Below are positions 1-10,373 of a DNA stretch of 44,408 bases, one piece after another. The notes beneath the pieces were generated by a model. The model was given only the letters and a program-made list of their open reading frames with translations. It ran no database searches and was not told where the DNA came from. The stretch's first letter is position 1. Every line of letters starts with the position of its first letter. The position numbers and the translations under genes are program-made. This stretch comes from Paludibacteraceae bacterium (GTDB taxonomy: Bacteria; Bacteroidota; Bacteroidia; Bacteroidales; Paludibacteraceae): assembly GCA_024400275.1 (NCBI GenBank), contig JAKSMY010000012.1:1-44408 (forward strand), written 5' to 3'.

Positions 1-152
1 CTGTTAAAGAGCAAACCGGTCTTGGCCTGAAAGAGGCTAAAGATATCGTAGACGCAGCTCCTGCTACCGTTAAGGAAGGTCTTGACAAAGCCGCTGCTGA
101 GGCTCTCAAGAAAGCCCTCGAAGAGATTGGTGCTACCGTTGAACTGAAGTAA
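1..152 (+). CDS. rplL: 50S ribosomal protein L7/L12, C-terminal fragment
   Basis: The window opens inside this gene. The reading frame starts at base 3 and ends at the TAA at 150-152. The visible 49 residues run from [20 protein letters not shown] to [10 protein letters not shown], the conserved C-terminal domain of L7/L12, which contacts translation factors on the ribosomal stalk. It lies immediately upstream of rpoB, the standard bacterial rplJ-rplL-rpoB-rpoC order. The 5' part is outside the window, so the start and length cannot be judged. Confidence 0.95.
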   Translation, partial: VKEQTGLGLKEAKDIVDAAPATVKEGLDKAAAEALKKALEEIGATVELK

Positions 153-177
153 TCAGTCAGGTAATTTACCTGTCTCA

Positions 178-217
178 GGTTTAGATTCCGACCCTAAATC
201 GGAGTCTAAACCTTTTT
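178..217 (+). terminator. Hairpin with U-tract between rplL and rpoB (attenuator)
   Basis: GGTTTAGA plus TTCCGA pairs with TCGGAG plus TCTAAACC, giving a 14-bp stem with one T-G pair, loop CCCTAAA, then TTTTT. It looks like an intrinsic terminator. No TTTG-N20-TAnnTTTG promoter is visible in the 80 bases between it and rpoB, so rpoBC probably depends on readthrough. A partial terminator at this position is known in other bacteria, where it sets the ratio of ribosomal protein to polymerase mRNA. Confidence 0.8.
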
Positions 218-297
218 CTCTGAAAAGAGACCAAATCTTAAATATGTTAAAAATTTGGTAAAAATAGTGCTTTTAATTCTAAAACACGTTAAATAAA

Positions 298-3200
298 ATG
301 GCTACAAACCAAAAACAGCAAAGAGTCAACTTCTCGGCAATGCAGAAGCAGTTCCCGTACCCTGACTTTTTGGATATTCAACTAAAATCGTTCCGCGACT
401 TCGTTCAGATGGAGTCCAGTCCGGAACAACGCAAAAAAGAAGGATTGTTCCGCGTGTTCTCGGAAAACTTCCCGATTGCGGATACTCGTAATAATTTCAT
501 CCTCGAATTTTTGGATTATCAGGTGGATCATCCAAGATACACCATCGAGGAGTGTCTTCAACGTGGATTGACGTATTCCGTTCCGCTGAAGGCTAAACTT
601 AAACTATATTGTACCGACCCCGACCACGAGGATTTTGATACTGTCATTCAGGACGTTTATCTCGGTACAATTCCGTACATGACCCCTAAAGGCACCTTCG
701 TTATCAACGGAGCCGAGCGTGTTGTGGTCAGTCAGTTGCACCGTTCGCCCGGTGTCTTCTTTGGCACATCAATGCACTCCAATGGTACCAAGTTGTACAG
801 TGCCCGTATCATTCCGTTCCGTGGCTCATGGATTGAGTTCGCAACGGATATAAACAAAGTCATGTATGCTTACATCGACCGTAAGAAAAAACTCCCTGTT
901 ACCACGTTGCTCCGTGCAATCGGTTTCGAGAGTGATAAAGATATATTGGATTGCTTTGACCTGGCAGAAGAAGTTAAAGTAACCAAGGATAATCTGGCTG
1001 GCATGGCAGGTCGCACTTTGGCTGGTAATGTAATGAAGAGCTGGGCTGAGGACTTCGTGGATGAGGACACCGGTGAGGTCGTTTCCATCGAGCGTAACGA
1101 GGTCATCATGGAGCGCGAGAATGTCCTGACCGAAGAGATGATTAACACCATTCTTGAGGCAGGCGTTAAGACTATCTTGGTGCATAAGGAAGAGGCTCGT
1201 GAGGCTGACTTCTCCATTATCTTCAATACATTGCAGAAAGACCCTGCTCACTCCGAGAAAGAGGCTGTGCTATATATCTACCGCCAGTTGCGTAATGCAG
1301 AGCCGGCTGATGACCAAACAGCTCGTGAGGTGATTCAAAACCTCTTCTTCTCTGAAAAACGCTATGACTTGGGTGAGGTAGGTCGTTACCGTATCAACCG
1401 CAAGCTCAACACCTCTATTCCGGAAGGTACGCGCGTGCTGACTAAGGAGGATATTATTGAGATTATCAAATACCTTGTTTCGCTGATTAACTCCAATGCT
1501 GAGGTGGACGATATTGACCACTTGTCTAACCGTCGTGTTCGTACCGTGGGAGAGCAGCTCTTCAATCAGTTCGGTATCGGTCTGGCACGTATGGGCCGTA
1601 CCATCCGCGAGCGCATGAACGTACGCGATAATGAGGTCTTTACTCCTACCGACTTGATTAATGCCAAGGCTATCAGCAGTGTTATCAATAGTTATTTCGG
1701 TACCAATGCTTTGTCTCAGTTTATGGACCAGCAGAACCCCTTGGCTGAGATTACGCATAAACGTCGTATGTCTGCCTTAGGTCCCGGTGGCTTGAGCCGT
1801 GACCGTGCAGGTTTCGAGGTTCGTGACGTACACTATACCCACTATGGCCGTCTTTGCCCGATTGAGACACCTGAAGGACCTAACATCGGTCTTATCTCCA
1901 GTCTCTGTATCTACGCCAAGGTGAACGACCTCGGATTTATTGAAACTCCATATCGTAAGGCGGAGAATGGCGTAGTTGATTTGGATAATGATCGTGTTAT
2001 GTATCTCACGGCAGAGGACGAGGAACCGTTGACGGTTGCTCAAGGTAATGCTCCTCTGGATGAGAACGGACATTTCATTCGCAATAAGGTTAAAGCGCGT
2101 TACGGTGCTGATTTCCCTGTTGTAGCTCCCAATGAGGTCAATGCCATGGACGTGGCTCCTTCTCAGATTGCTTCTATTGCAGCTGCATTGATTCCCTTCT
2201 TGGAGCATGATGATGCTCACCGTGCTTTGATGGGATCTAACATGATGCGTCAGGGTGTGCCTTTGTTGCGCCCCGAGGCTCCTATCGTAGGAACAGGTAT
2301 CGAAGAGCAGTTGATTCGTGATAGCCGCACCCAGATTGTAGCCGAAGGTGCCGGTACTGTCACGTACGTAGATGCCGATACGATTCATGTGATGTATGAT
2401 CGTGACGAGGAACAAGAGTATATCTCTTTTGACTCGGCAGAGAAAATATATAAAATGCCTAAATTCCAGCGTACCAACCAGGATACCACGATGGACCTCC
2501 GTCCTATCGTCCGTAAGGGTGACCGCGTGGAGGAAGGACAGATATTGACCGAAGGTTATGCCACTGAAAACGGCGAGTTGGCATTGGGTAAGAACCTCAA
2601 GGTGGCTTATATTCCTTGGAAGGGTTATAACTATGAGGACGCTATCGTTTTGAGTGAACGTATTGTTCGTGAGGATATGTTTACCTCTGTCCATGTGGTG
2701 GAGAACCTGCTTGAGGTTCGCGAAACCAAACGTGGTTTGGAGGAATTTACGGCAGATATACCTAACGTAAGTGAAGAAGCCACCAAGGATTTGGACGAGA
2801 ACGGTCTTGTCCGTATCGGTGCTCACATCATGCCGGGTAGCATCATGGTTGGTAAGATTACCCCGAAGGGTGAGTCTGACCCCAGTCCTGAAGAAAAACT
2901 GCTGAAAGCTATCTTTGGTGACAAGGCAGGTGATGTGAAAGACGCTTCTCTGAAAGCTACTCCGTCTTTGGAAGGCGTGGTTATTGACCGCAAACTCTAC
3001 ACACGCGCTATGAAAGACCGTGAGCAGAAAAAAGCCGATAAACTGGTTATTAACGAATTGGACGAAAAGTTCAAGGAAGAGTCTGAGGCTTTGCGTCTGC
3101 TGCTGATTGATAAACTCTCCAACTTGCTGAAAGGCAGAAAGAGTGCCGGCGTTTACGACTTGATTGGCACGGAGATGATTGCCAAGGACCAGACTTTCAC

Positions 3201-4110
3201 CAAGGAACGTCTTGGATTGGTTGATTACCAAACCGTCCTGCTGGAGAATTGGACATCAGATGCTCACAAGAATGAACTGGTGCAACAGTGCGTAGTTAAT
3301 TATTTGAGCAAGTTGAAAGACTTGGACGCTAATCTCAAACGCGAGAAGTTCAACCTCACTATCGGTGATGAACTGCCCAATGGTATTATCCAAATGGCTA
3401 AGGTTTATTTGGCTAAGAGCCGTAAGATTCGCGTGGGTGATAAACTCGCCGGTCGTCACGGTAACAAGGGTATCGTTTCCAAGATTGTCCGCGTAGAAGA
3501 TATGCCGTTCTTGGCTGACGGTACGCCGGTTGATATAGTCCTCAACCCGCTGGGTGTGCCTTCTCGTATGAATATCGGTCAGATTTTCGAGGCTGTGCTC
3601 GGGTGGGCTGGTCAGGAACTGGGTGTCAAGTTCGCAACGCCTATCTTCGACGGTTGTACGTTGGAGAACTTGGACGAATGGACCGACAAAGCCGGTCTGC
3701 CGCGTGGCGGTAAGACGCAACTCTTCAATGGTGAGACGGGTGAACCGTTTGACCAGATGGCAACGGTTGGTGTCACCTACTTCATGAAACTGGGTCACAT
3801 GGTAGATGATAAGATGCACGCCCGTTCAATCGGTCCCTACAGCCTTATCACGCAACAACCTCTGGGTGGTAAAGCCCAGTTCGGTGGCCAGCGTTTCGGT
3901 GAGATGGAGGTGTGGGCGCTCGAGGCTCACGGTGCCGCCCATACGCTGCAAGAAATTCTTACCGTCAAATCAGATGATGTTACCGGTCGTGCTCGTACCT
4001 ACGAGGCTATCGTCAAGGGTGAACCTATGCCAACGCCGGGCTTGCCTGAGTCGCTCAATGTATTGATTCACGAATTGCAGGGGCTCGCCTTGGCAATCAC
4101 AATGGAATAA
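298..4110 (+). CDS. rpoB: DNA-directed RNA polymerase subunit beta
   Basis: This is the beta subunit of RNA polymerase, 1270 aa, the usual length in Bacteroidota. The rifampicin-pocket region is clear: [18 protein letters not shown] followed by [20 protein letters not shown]. The residues corresponding to E. coli D516, H526 and S531 are the sensitive type. The C-terminal part shows [17 protein letters not shown] and the [20 protein letters not shown] clamp-connector region. The start follows an A-rich leader, as is common in this phylum. The gene is separated from rpoC by 12 bases and follows rplL and its hairpin. No foreign micro-repeats were seen in it. Confidence 0.99.
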   Translation: MATNQKQQRVNFSAMQKQFPYPDFLDIQLKSFRDFVQMESSPEQRKKEGLFRVFSENFPIADTRNNFILEFLDYQVDHPRYTIEECLQRGLTYSVPLKAKLKLYCTDPDHEDFDTVIQDVYLGTIPYMTPKGTFVINGAERVVVSQLHRSPGVFFGTSMHSNGTKLYSARIIPFRGSWIEFATDINKVMYAYIDRKKKLPVTTLLRAIGFESDKDILDCFDLAEEVKVTKDNLAGMAGRTLAGNVMKSWAEDFVDEDTGEVVSIERNEVIMERENVLTEEMINTILEAGVKTILVHKEEAREADFSIIFNTLQKDPAHSEKEAVLYIYRQLRNAEPADDQTAREVIQNLFFSEKRYDLGEVGRYRINRKLNTSIPEGTRVLTKEDIIEIIKYLVSLINSNAEVDDIDHLSNRRVRTVGEQLFNQFGIGLARMGRTIRERMNVRDNEVFTPTDLINAKAISSVINSYFGTNALSQFMDQQNPLAEITHKRRMSALGPGGLSRDRAGFEVRDVHYTHYGRLCPIETPEGPNIGLISSLCIYAKVNDLGFIETPYRKAENGVVDLDNDRVMYLTAEDEEPLTVAQGNAPLDENGHFIRNKVKARYGADFPVVAPNEVNAMDVAPSQIASIAAALIPFLEHDDAHRALMGSNMMRQGVPLLRPEAPIVGTGIEEQLIRDSRTQIVAEGAGTVTYVDADTIHVMYDRDEEQEYISFDSAEKIYKMPKFQRTNQDTTMDLRPIVRKGDRVEEGQILTEGYATENGELALGKNLKVAYIPWKGYNYEDAIVLSERIVREDMFTSVHVVENLLEVRETKRGLEEFTADIPNVSEEATKDLDENGLVRIGAHIMPGSIMVGKITPKGESDPSPEEKLLKAIFGDKAGDVKDASLKATPSLEGVVIDRKLYTRAMKDREQKKADKLVINELDEKFKEESEALRLLLIDKLSNLLKGRKSAGVYDLIGTEMIAKDQTFTKERLGLVDYQTVLLENWTSDAHKNELVQQCVVNYLSKLKDLDANLKREKFNLTIGDELPNGIIQMAKVYLAKSRKIRVGDKLAGRHGNKGIVSKIVRVEDMPFLADGTPVDIVLNPLGVPSRMNIGQIFEAVLGWAGQELGVKFATPIFDGCTLENLDEWTDKAGLPRGGKTQLFNGETGEPFDQMATVGVTYFMKLGHMVDDKMHARSIGPYSLITQQPLGGKAQFGGQRFGEMEVWALEAHGAAHTLQEILTVKSDDVTGRARTYEAIVKGEPMPTPGLPESLNVLIHELQGLALAITME

Positions 4111-4122
4111 GGAGGTACAATT
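4111..4122 (+). promoter_or_regulatory. Strong Shine-Dalgarno GGAGG before rpoC
   Basis: The 12-base gap between the rpoB stop and the rpoC start reads GGAGGTACAATT, with GGAGG seven bases from the ATG. Strong Shine-Dalgarno sites are uncommon in Bacteroidota, where A-rich leaders are the norm. The same word (TAAGGAGGTACAA) precedes the small gene at 26505, with the same spacing. Confidence 0.7.
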
Positions 4123-7100
4123 ATGGCTTACAATAAACAAGAAAATACTACCAAGAAAACGGGTTTCACCAAGATTACCATCGGACTGGCTTCGCCGGAT
4201 GAGATGATAGCACTGTCCAGCGGTGAGGTGCTCAAACCCGAAACAATTAACTACCGCACCTACAAACCTGAACGGGACGGTTTGTTCTGCGAGCGTATCT
4301 TTGGTCCTACCAAGGACTATGAATGCCACTGCGGTAAGTATAAACGTATCCGTTACAAAGGTATCGTCTGCGAGCGTTGCGGCGTGGAAGTAACCGAGAA
4401 AAAAGTGCGCCGTGAGCGTATGGGACATATCAAACTCGTTGTGCCTGTAGCACATATTTGGTATCTCCGTTCGTTGCCGTCCAAAATGGCTGCTTTGCTG
4501 GGTATTCCTACCAAGAAACTGGATTCCGTCATCTACTATGAGAAATATATCATTCTCCAGGCCGGTGTTTTGGCAGGTCAGCAGATTGGCGATAATGTGG
4601 TGGAAGATAAACTGTTGCTGGACGAAGATGAGTACGAGGAACTCGTAAGTCGTCTGCCCGAAGGCAATCAGGAATTGGAGGATACCAATCCCGATAAGTT
4701 CATTGCCAAAATGGGTGCTGAGGCTGTCTATGACTTGCTTGTTAAGATAGACTTGGACGAACTCAGTTATGCTCTCCGTGCAGAGGCTGACCAGGATGGC
4801 TCGCAACAGAAAAAACAGGAGGCTTTGAAACGCCTGCAAATCGTTGAGTCGTTCCGTGCTTCCAAGGGCAAGAACCGTCCTGAATGGATGATCTTGCAGG
4901 TTATTCCTGTTACACCTCCCGAACTCCGTCCGCTTGTTCCGTTAGATGGTGGACGTTTCGCTACGTCCGACCTCAACGACCTCTACCGCCGCGTTATTAT
5001 ACGTAATAACCGGCTCAAACGTTTGGTGGAAATTAAGGCTCCTGATGTCATTCTGCGTAATGAAAAACGTATGTTGCAGGAGGCTGTTGACAGTTTGTTC
5101 GACAATAGTCGTAAGACCACGGCCATCAAGTCTGAGGCTAACCGCCCGCTGAAATCACTCTCCGACTCCTTGAAGGGTAAGCAGGGACGTTTCCGTCAGA
5201 ACTTGTTGGGTAAACGTGTGGACTATTCGGCTCGTTCTGTCATCGTTGTTGGTCCTGAGTTGAAGATGCACGAGTGCGGTCTGCCTAAAGAAATGGCTGC
5301 CGAACTGTATAAACCGTTTATCATTCGCAAACTCATCGAGCGCGGACTGGTGAAGACGGTCAAATCGGCCAAGAAAATCATTGACCGCCGTGACGCTGTT
5401 ATATGGGAAATCTTGGAGCATGTTATGGAAGGACACCCTGTCCTCCTCAACCGTGCACCAACCTTGCACCGTCATGGTATCTTGGCTTTCCAGCCCCGTA
5501 TGATTGAGGGTAAGGCTATTCAGTTGCACCCGTTGGCTTGTGCCGGATTTAACGCCGACTTCGATGGTGACCAGATGGCTGTCCATTTGCCGCTGTCTAA
5601 CGAGGCTGTCTTGGAGGCGCAACTGCTCATGTTGGGCTCGCACAATATCTTGGACCCGGCCAACGGTAATCCTATCACCGTGCCTTCCCAGGATATGATT
5701 CTTGGCTTGTATTACATCACCAAACCCCGTACCGGTGTCAAGGGTGAAGGACTCGTTTTCTATAGTCCTGAAGAGTGCTTTATCGCGCTTAACGAGGGTA
5801 GAGTGGATATACACGCCAATATCAAGATTCGTTTCAACGGTCAGTTGATTGAGACCACTCCGGGCCGGGCTATCGTGAACCAATACGTGCCGGAGGAAGT
5901 GGGCTATCAGAACACGACGCTGAAAAAAGGCGAGGTAAAGAAAATCATTGCCAAGGTTATTAAAACGTGCGGTGTAGCCCGTACGGCACAGTTCCTGGAC
6001 GATATTAAGAACCTCGGTTACCAAAAAGCCTTCGAGGGTGGCTTGTCCTTCAACTTGAACGATATCCTTATCCCTGACGAGAAAGCCGAACTGGTTAAGA
6101 AAGGTAATGAACAGATTGAGAACTTCACCGAGTTGTACAACTATGGTGAAATCAACGACGACGAACGTTATAACAACGTCGTTAATACATGGAATAAGAT
6201 AGACGACGAGATGACCGGTATTCTGATGAAGCACATGCAAGAGGCTGACCAGGGTTTCAATGCCGTGTATATGATGATGGATTCCGGTGCCCGTGGTAAT
6301 AAACAGCAGATTAAGCAGTTGGCGGGTATTCGTGGTATTATGGGTAAACCGCAAAAAGCCGGTGCTACCGATACGCGTACTTCTATCGAGAACCCTATCT
6401 TGTCCAACTTCAAAGAGGGTATGTCCGTGTTGGAGTACTTTATCGGTACCCACGGTGCTCGTAAAGGTCTGGCTGATACCGCCCTTAAGACTGCCGATGC
6501 CGGTTACCTGACCCGTCGTCTGGTCGATGTCTCGCACGATGTTATTATCAGTGAAACGGACTGCGGTACACTCCGTGGCTTGACGGCTCGCGCTATCAAG
6601 CAAAACGATAACGTGGTGGCTACGTTGGCACAGCGTATCTTGGGACGTGTCTCCGTACACGATATCCACGATGAACAGGGTAACCTGATTGTTGCAGCCG
6701 GTGAGGAGATTCGCGAAGCACAGTGCGACGCTATCGACGCTGCCGGTATAGAGGAAGTGGAGATTCGTTCCGTGCTCACTTGCGAAAGCAAACGCGGTGT
6801 CTGCGCTAAGTGCTACGGCCGTAACTTGGCTACACGTCTCATGGTGCAGAAAGGCGAGGCTGTCGGCGTTATCGCTGCACAAGCTATCGGTGAACCGGGT
6901 ACGCAGTTGACCTTGCGTACTTTCCACTCTGGTGGTTTGGCTGGTAATGCTGCTACGCAGAACACGTACGCTACCACACGTGACGGACGTATCGAGATTG
7001 ACGAGTTGCGTACTATCACCAACGCCGACGGCGATACTATCGTGGTTAGCCGTCTCAACGAGTTACGTCTGATTGACCCGCACACCGGTGTCGTGCTCAC

Positions 7101-8388
7101 TACTTTCAATATACCTTATGCAAGTAAGTTATTCGTTACTCCGGGTCAGGAGTATAAGAAAGGCACTGTCGTTTGCGAGTGGGATCCTTATAAGGCTGTC
7201 CTTGTCTTGGAGCAGGCCGGTACTTTGCGTTATAGCGATGTCATTGAGGGTATAACCTGCAAGACTATCATCGATGAACAGACGGGTAAGAAAGAGGTAC
7301 ATATTACCGATACGCGTGATAAGACCAAACTGCCTATGGCTAATGTCGTAGCGGCTGACGGTACTGTCTTGCGCTCGTATAACTTGCCTGTCAAGGCTAT
7401 GCTGACGCATAACGATGGTGATTCCGTCAAGGTGGGTGATTTCCTCTTCACGCAGATTCGTGCCTTCGGCTCTGCCGGTGATATTACCGGTGGTCTGCCG
7501 CGTGTTACCGAACTCTTTGAGGCACGTAACCCGTCTAATCCGGCTATCGTTAGTGAGATTGACGGTGAGGTCACCTACGGTAAGATCAAACGTGGTAATC
7601 GCGAGATTACCGTTACCAGCCGTCAGGGTGAGCAGAAATCTTATCTCATTCCTTTGACCAAGCAGATTTTGGTGCAGGAGGGCGACTATGTACGTGCCGG
7701 CGTGGCTTTGTCCGACGGTGCTGTCACGCCTGATGACATCTTGGCTATTCAGGGTCCCACGGCTGTGCAGGACTATATCGTCAATGAGGCTCAGTCCGTT
7801 TACCGTCTGCAAGGTGTGGAAATCAATGATAAGCACTTTGAGATTATTGTCCGTCAGATGATGCGTAAGGTTGAGATTCTCGATGCCGGTGATACACGTT
7901 ATCTGGAGGGTCAGGTAGTGGATAAGATGGATTTCATGGAAGAGAACGACCGTATCTGGGGTAAGAAAGTTATTACCAACCCGGGTGAGAGTGAGAATTT
8001 GCATGCCGGTCAGATTGTTACTGCCCGTCGTCTGCACGATGAGAACTCCACTTTGCGTCGTAAGGATAAGAAGTTGGCTGTTGCTCGTGACGCGCAGTGT
8101 GCTACGGCTAAGCAGATTCTGCAAGGTATCACGCGTGCCGCCTTGGGTACCAAGTCCTTTATGTCGGCTGCTTCCTTCCAGGAGACGACTAAGGTGCTTA
8201 ACGAGGCTGCCATTCAAGGTCGTGTAGATTATCTGGATGGTATGAAGGAGAACGTTATCTGTGGTAATTTGATTCCTGCCGGTACGGGTCTTCGTGACTT
8301 CCAGAAGTTGAGTGTGCATAATGCAGAGGAGTACGCTGCCATTCAGGCTGCTCGTGCTGCTGCCGAAGCCGCTTTTGAAGAGGATTAA
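4123..8388 (+). CDS. rpoC: DNA-directed RNA polymerase subunit beta'
   Basis: This is the beta' subunit of RNA polymerase, 1421 aa. The active-site motif [14 protein letters not shown] holds the three aspartates that bind catalytic magnesium. The N-terminal zinc site is CHCGKY with [20 protein letters not shown], and the second zinc site appears as [17 protein letters not shown]. The trigger-loop region is at [19 protein letters not shown]. It is co-transcribed with rpoB through a short gap carrying GGAGG, and ends in a glutamate-rich tail followed by an intrinsic terminator about 50 bases downstream. It is a normal family member with no disruptions. Confidence 0.99.
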   Translation: MAYNKQENTTKKTGFTKITIGLASPDEMIALSSGEVLKPETINYRTYKPERDGLFCERIFGPTKDYECHCGKYKRIRYKGIVCERCGVEVTEKKVRRERMGHIKLVVPVAHIWYLRSLPSKMAALLGIPTKKLDSVIYYEKYIILQAGVLAGQQIGDNVVEDKLLLDEDEYEELVSRLPEGNQELEDTNPDKFIAKMGAEAVYDLLVKIDLDELSYALRAEADQDGSQQKKQEALKRLQIVESFRASKGKNRPEWMILQVIPVTPPELRPLVPLDGGRFATSDLNDLYRRVIIRNNRLKRLVEIKAPDVILRNEKRMLQEAVDSLFDNSRKTTAIKSEANRPLKSLSDSLKGKQGRFRQNLLGKRVDYSARSVIVVGPELKMHECGLPKEMAAELYKPFIIRKLIERGLVKTVKSAKKIIDRRDAVIWEILEHVMEGHPVLLNRAPTLHRHGILAFQPRMIEGKAIQLHPLACAGFNADFDGDQMAVHLPLSNEAVLEAQLLMLGSHNILDPANGNPITVPSQDMILGLYYITKPRTGVKGEGLVFYSPEECFIALNEGRVDIHANIKIRFNGQLIETTPGRAIVNQYVPEEVGYQNTTLKKGEVKKIIAKVIKTCGVARTAQFLDDIKNLGYQKAFEGGLSFNLNDILIPDEKAELVKKGNEQIENFTELYNYGEINDDERYNNVVNTWNKIDDEMTGILMKHMQEADQGFNAVYMMMDSGARGNKQQIKQLAGIRGIMGKPQKAGATDTRTSIENPILSNFKEGMSVLEYFIGTHGARKGLADTALKTADAGYLTRRLVDVSHDVIISETDCGTLRGLTARAIKQNDNVVATLAQRILGRVSVHDIHDEQGNLIVAAGEEIREAQCDAIDAAGIEEVEIRSVLTCESKRGVCAKCYGRNLATRLMVQKGEAVGVIAAQAIGEPGTQLTLRTFHSGGLAGNAATQNTYATTRDGRIEIDELRTITNADGDTIVVSRLNELRLIDPHTGVVLTTFNIPYASKLFVTPGQEYKKGTVVCEWDPYKAVLVLEQAGTLRYSDVIEGITCKTIIDEQTGKKEVHITDTRDKTKLPMANVVAADGTVLRSYNLPVKAMLTHNDGDSVKVGDFLFTQIRAFGSAGDITGGLPRVTELFEARNPSNPAIVSEIDGEVTYGKIKRGNREITVTSRQGEQKSYLIPLTKQILVQEGDYVRAGVALSDGAVTPDDILAIQGPTAVQDYIVNEAQSVYRLQGVEINDKHFEIIVRQMMRKVEILDAGDTRYLEGQVVDKMDFMEENDRIWGKKVITNPGESENLHAGQIVTARRLHDENSTLRRKDKKLAVARDAQCATAKQILQGITRAALGTKSFMSAASFQETTKVLNEAAIQGRVDYLDGMKENVICGNLIPAGTGLRDFQKLSVHNAEEYAAIQAARAAAEAAFEED

Positions 8389-8392
8389 GCCT

Positions 8393-8435
8393 ATTAATAG
8401 TTGCTTAATAGTTGCTTAATAGATACTTAATTGAT
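8393..8435 (+). repeat. Short tandem repeats TTAATAGTTGC downstream of rpoC
   Basis: TTAATAGTTGC occurs twice in tandem, followed by the degenerate copies TTAATAGATAC and TTAATTGATAC. It lies between the rpoC stop and its terminator. It has the same style (8-12 bp units repeated two to four times) as the micro-repeats elsewhere in the window. Confidence 0.6.
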
Positions 8436-8440
8436 ACATC

Positions 8441-8479
8441 AAAATCAACCCTGTCCTCCGACTGGGGTTGATTTTTTTT
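8441..8479 (+). terminator. Intrinsic terminator of the rpoBC operon
   Basis: AAAATCAACCC (8441-8451) pairs with GGGTTGATTTT (8465-8475) around a 13-base loop, and the right arm runs straight into a T-tract. This is a classical Rho-independent terminator ending the rpl-rpo transcript. Confidence 0.9.
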
Positions 8480-8502
8480 CTCTCTCTCCCTCCCATCGCC
8501 GT

Positions 8503-8788
8503 CCCCTCTAAACTCTAAACTCTAAACTGTAGGCAGCTCTGCTGCCGTCCTCTGAACTAATCCCCCTCCCCCTTTGGGCGGCGTATAGCACCCCGTAGCG
8601 ACAGTACATCCCTCTGGGCTTGGGCGGGGCAACTTGCGCGGAGTCGCCTAGGGGTGCTATCCGCTGCCTTCCTCTCTCCCCCTTACCGAGGGGGTCGGGG
8701 GGTGTCCCTCTCCTATCAAGCGGCTTGCCGCTACAACACTCTGCTCAGCAGAACATCAATGGCGCTTAGTCGTTTGCTGCCGTCCTCT
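8503..8788 (+). repeat. Composite GC-rich repeat R1 with hairpin core
   Basis: This is about 280 bases of non-coding sequence almost the same as 11726-12030 (R3). In order it holds CTAAACT tandem units, a mini-hairpin (GGCAGC 8532-8537 with GCTGCC 8541-8546), a C-rich stretch, a 92-nt imperfect inverted repeat (8577-8668), a G-rich stretch, then mini-hairpins AGCGG/CCGCT (8719-8732) and TCTGC/GCAGA (8740-8752). The core is bounded by direct copies of GCTGCCGTCCTCT at 8541-8553 and 8776-8788. The shorter repeat R2 at 10178 carries one copy and no core. No open frame here looks like a gene. R1 runs straight into the promoter of the ATPase gene at 8977. Confidence 0.8.
8577..8668. repeat. 92-nt structured inverted repeat inside R1
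   Basis: Arms 8577-8602 and 8643-8668 are 26 bases each and match as an imperfect inverted repeat; the longest perfect block is ATAGCACCCC with GGGGTGCTAT. The 40-base loop is G-rich and shared with R3. The C-rich flank on the left (8561-8573) could also pair with the G-rich flank on the right, giving a larger folded structure. This could be a terminal-inverted-repeat element or a structured RNA. No coding potential was recognised. Confidence 0.65.
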
Positions 8789-8804
8789 AAACCTGTTAAA
8801 AAAA

Positions 8805-8836
8805 TTTGCATATTCCAATTTTTTTCCGTACCTTTG
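8805..8836 (+). promoter_or_regulatory. Bacteroidota promoter for the first ATPase gene
   Basis: TTTG at 8805-8808 and TACCTTTG at 8829-8836 are separated by 20 bases, matching the Bacteroidota consensus TTTG-N19-21-TAnnTTTG. Transcription should start near 8843, giving a leader of about 134 bases. The promoter and about 40 surrounding bases are repeated almost exactly before the second ATPase gene (10240-10271). Confidence 0.85.
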
Positions 8837-8910
8837 CACCCGAATTGGAAAAATTAAACTCAAACTTTAAATTTTACACAATAAATCATAATATTATGAT
8901 AGATAGAGAT

Positions 8911-8954
8911 TTGTAAATACACTTTGCGAATTTTGTAAATACACTTTGCGAATT
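8911..8954 (+). repeat. Perfect 22-bp tandem repeat in the ATPase leader
   Basis: Two perfect head-to-tail copies of a 22-base unit beginning TTGTAAATACACTTTGCG lie at 8911-8932 and 8933-8954, ending 22 bases before the start codon. They lie inside the predicted 5' untranslated leader. Their position suggests an operator or RNA-level control site, but no regulator is evident from sequence. Confidence 0.75.
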
Positions 8955-8976
8955 TAGTAACCATATTTTACGAAAA

Positions 8977-10161
8977 ATGATAGAACGAAAACAGTTAAAT
9001 GTACTGCGTACCAGATTAGCAGAACCGAGAATGTTCATTCAGGTAATTGCAGGTCCGAGACAAGTCGGGAAAACGACTTTAGTTAGTCAATTGGTCACAA
9101 AACTGACTGTTCCTTACACGAATATATCTGCTGACGGAGTGTTACCGGATAATGCAGAATGGATTGGCGATCAATGGAACGTGGTGCGTAAAACCATGGA
9201 TTTACAGCACCAGACGGAGCACATTCTAATCATAGATGAGGTACAATTGCTGAATAGGTGGAGTGATATTGTTAAGCGGGAATGGGACGCAGACACACGG
9301 GATAAGCGCAATATCAAGTTAGTGTTATTGGGTAGTAGTCGGCTGTTGCTGAAAGATGGTCTGAATGAGAGTTTGGCAGGACGTTTTGAGTTGATACATG
9401 TGCCGCATTGGGATTTTCAGGAGATGCGTAATGCGTTTGACTTATCGCTGGAGCAGTTTATTTATTTTGGTAGTTATCCGGGGGCTGTTAAACTGATGAA
9501 GGAAGAACAGCGTTGGAGGCATTATATTCGTCAGTCCATCGTCAATCCTGCCATTGAAAAAGATGTTCTGATGACCAAGAGGATTTTGAAACCTGCTTTA
9601 TTGCGGCAGGTATTTGATATAAGTGCCAATCACAGTGGCGAGTTGTTGGCGTTGAATAAGATTGTTGGTCAGTTGCAAGATGCCGGCAATACAAGTACGG
9701 TTGCTAATTACATACAGGTTTTAGGTGAAGCAGAATTGATAACAGGTCTGCACATATATGCTCCTGATGTAGCACGTCAATACCAATCTATTCCTAAGTT
9801 TCAGGTGTATAATGCTGCTTTACAAGCGTGCTATTATTTATCTTCTTTTGAAACCACTTATATGGATTCTACACGTTGGGGAAGGCGAGTAGAAAGTGCT
9901 GTTGGGGTGCATTTAGTCAATTGTGCTGTGGAAGGAGATTATAACGTTATGTATTGGCGTGAGCGTAATGATGAAGTGGATTTTGTGATAACGAATGGTA
10001 ATAAGGTGCTTGGTATAGAGGTTAAGAGTGGGCATCGTAGTGCAGGTAATGGTTTGCGTGCTTTTGCCAAACGTTTTCCAAAGGCTCAGACATTAGTAGT
10101 TGGCACAGGAGGTATGCCATTGGATTTATTTATGTCCATCAATCCCATCGAGCTACTTTAG
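8977..10161 (+). CDS. AAA_14/DUF4143 family ATPase (first copy)
   Basis: A 394-aa ATPase of the AAA_14 plus DUF4143 architecture, common and multi-copy in Bacteroidota. Walker A is GPRQVGKTT (about residues 27-35) and Walker B is ILIIDEVQ. GSSRLLL lies at the sensor position. The C-terminal DUF4143 region carries a PD-(D/E)xK-like signature, EVDFVITNGNKVLGIEVKSG, suggesting a nuclease-like fold. The biological role of the family is not settled. The gene has its own promoter, embedded in a dispersed repeat, and a leader with two 22-bp iterons. It is about 26-30% similar in layout, by eye, to the neighbour at 10374, and the two look like independent insertions of one family rather than a recent duplication. 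Confidence 0.9.
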   Translation: MIERKQLNVLRTRLAEPRMFIQVIAGPRQVGKTTLVSQLVTKLTVPYTNISADGVLPDNAEWIGDQWNVVRKTMDLQHQTEHILIIDEVQLLNRWSDIVKREWDADTRDKRNIKLVLLGSSRLLLKDGLNESLAGRFELIHVPHWDFQEMRNAFDLSLEQFIYFGSYPGAVKLMKEEQRWRHYIRQSIVNPAIEKDVLMTKRILKPALLRQVFDISANHSGELLALNKIVGQLQDAGNTSTVANYIQVLGEAELITGLHIYAPDVARQYQSIPKFQVYNAALQACYYLSSFETTYMDSTRWGRRVESAVGVHLVNCAVEGDYNVMYWRERNDEVDFVITNGNKVLGIEVKSGHRSAGNGLRAFAKRFPKAQTLVVGTGGMPLDLFMSINPIELL

Positions 10162-10177
10162 CCCTCCCTCCCATCGC

Positions 10178-10239
10178 CCCCCCTAAACTCTAAACTGTAG
10201 GCAGCTTTGCTGCCGTCCTCTAAACTTGTTAAAAAAAAA
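10178..10239 (+). repeat. Coreless repeat R2 between the two ATPase genes
   Basis: This contains CTAAACTCTAAACTGTAG, one mini-hairpin (GGCAGC 10200-10205, GCTGCC 10209-10214) and a single GCTGCCGTCCTCT at 10209-10221, then leads directly into the same promoter segment as R1. Relative to R1 it lacks the approximately 235-bp core. It is what would remain if the core recombined out between its 13-bp direct repeats, or what existed before the core inserted. Confidence 0.75.
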
Positions 10240-10271
10240 TTTGCATATTCCAAATTTTTTCCGTACCTTTG
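10240..10271 (+). promoter_or_regulatory. Bacteroidota promoter for the second ATPase gene
   Basis: TTTG at 10240-10243 and TACCTTTG at 10264-10271 are separated by exactly 20 bases. The sequence is nearly identical to the promoter at 8805-8836, including the T-rich spacer, so the promoter belongs to the repeated unit. Confidence 0.85.
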
Positions 10272-10283
10272 CAGCGTCTTAAC

Positions 10284-10364
10284 CTCAAAATGGTGCTATT
10301 TTATATAGCTTGTTATCCTTAAAATGGTGCAGAAGTTATTATTTTTAATGTCTAAAATAGTGTG
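10284..10364 (+). repeat. Iterated AAAATGGTGC motif in the leader of the second ATPase
   Basis: CTCAAAATGGTGC (10284-10296), CTTAAAATGGTGC (10318-10330) and the degenerate TCTAAAATAGTG (10351-10362) are spaced 34 and 33 bases apart between promoter and start codon. This parallels the two 22-bp iterons before the first ATPase but uses a different sequence. It is a possible operator set, one per gene. Confidence 0.6.
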
Positions 10365-10373
10365 AATTCATAT

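Noticed and set aside
1777..3231. Long minus-strand frame (484 codons) opposite rpoB
   Set aside because: It is a shadow of rpoB codon usage; the predicted peptide has no family resemblance, no promoter and no start context. The same holds for the long minus frames opposite rpoC (5155-6927, 7129-8319).
8654..8857. 67-codon plus-strand frame across R1 and the ATPase promoter
   Set aside because: It reads through repeat and promoter elements; the equivalent frame in R3 differs by frameshifting indels.
8911..8954. 22-bp repeats considered as a replication origin iteron set
   Set aside because: Only two copies, located in a gene leader, with no Rep or DnaA-type gene nearby.
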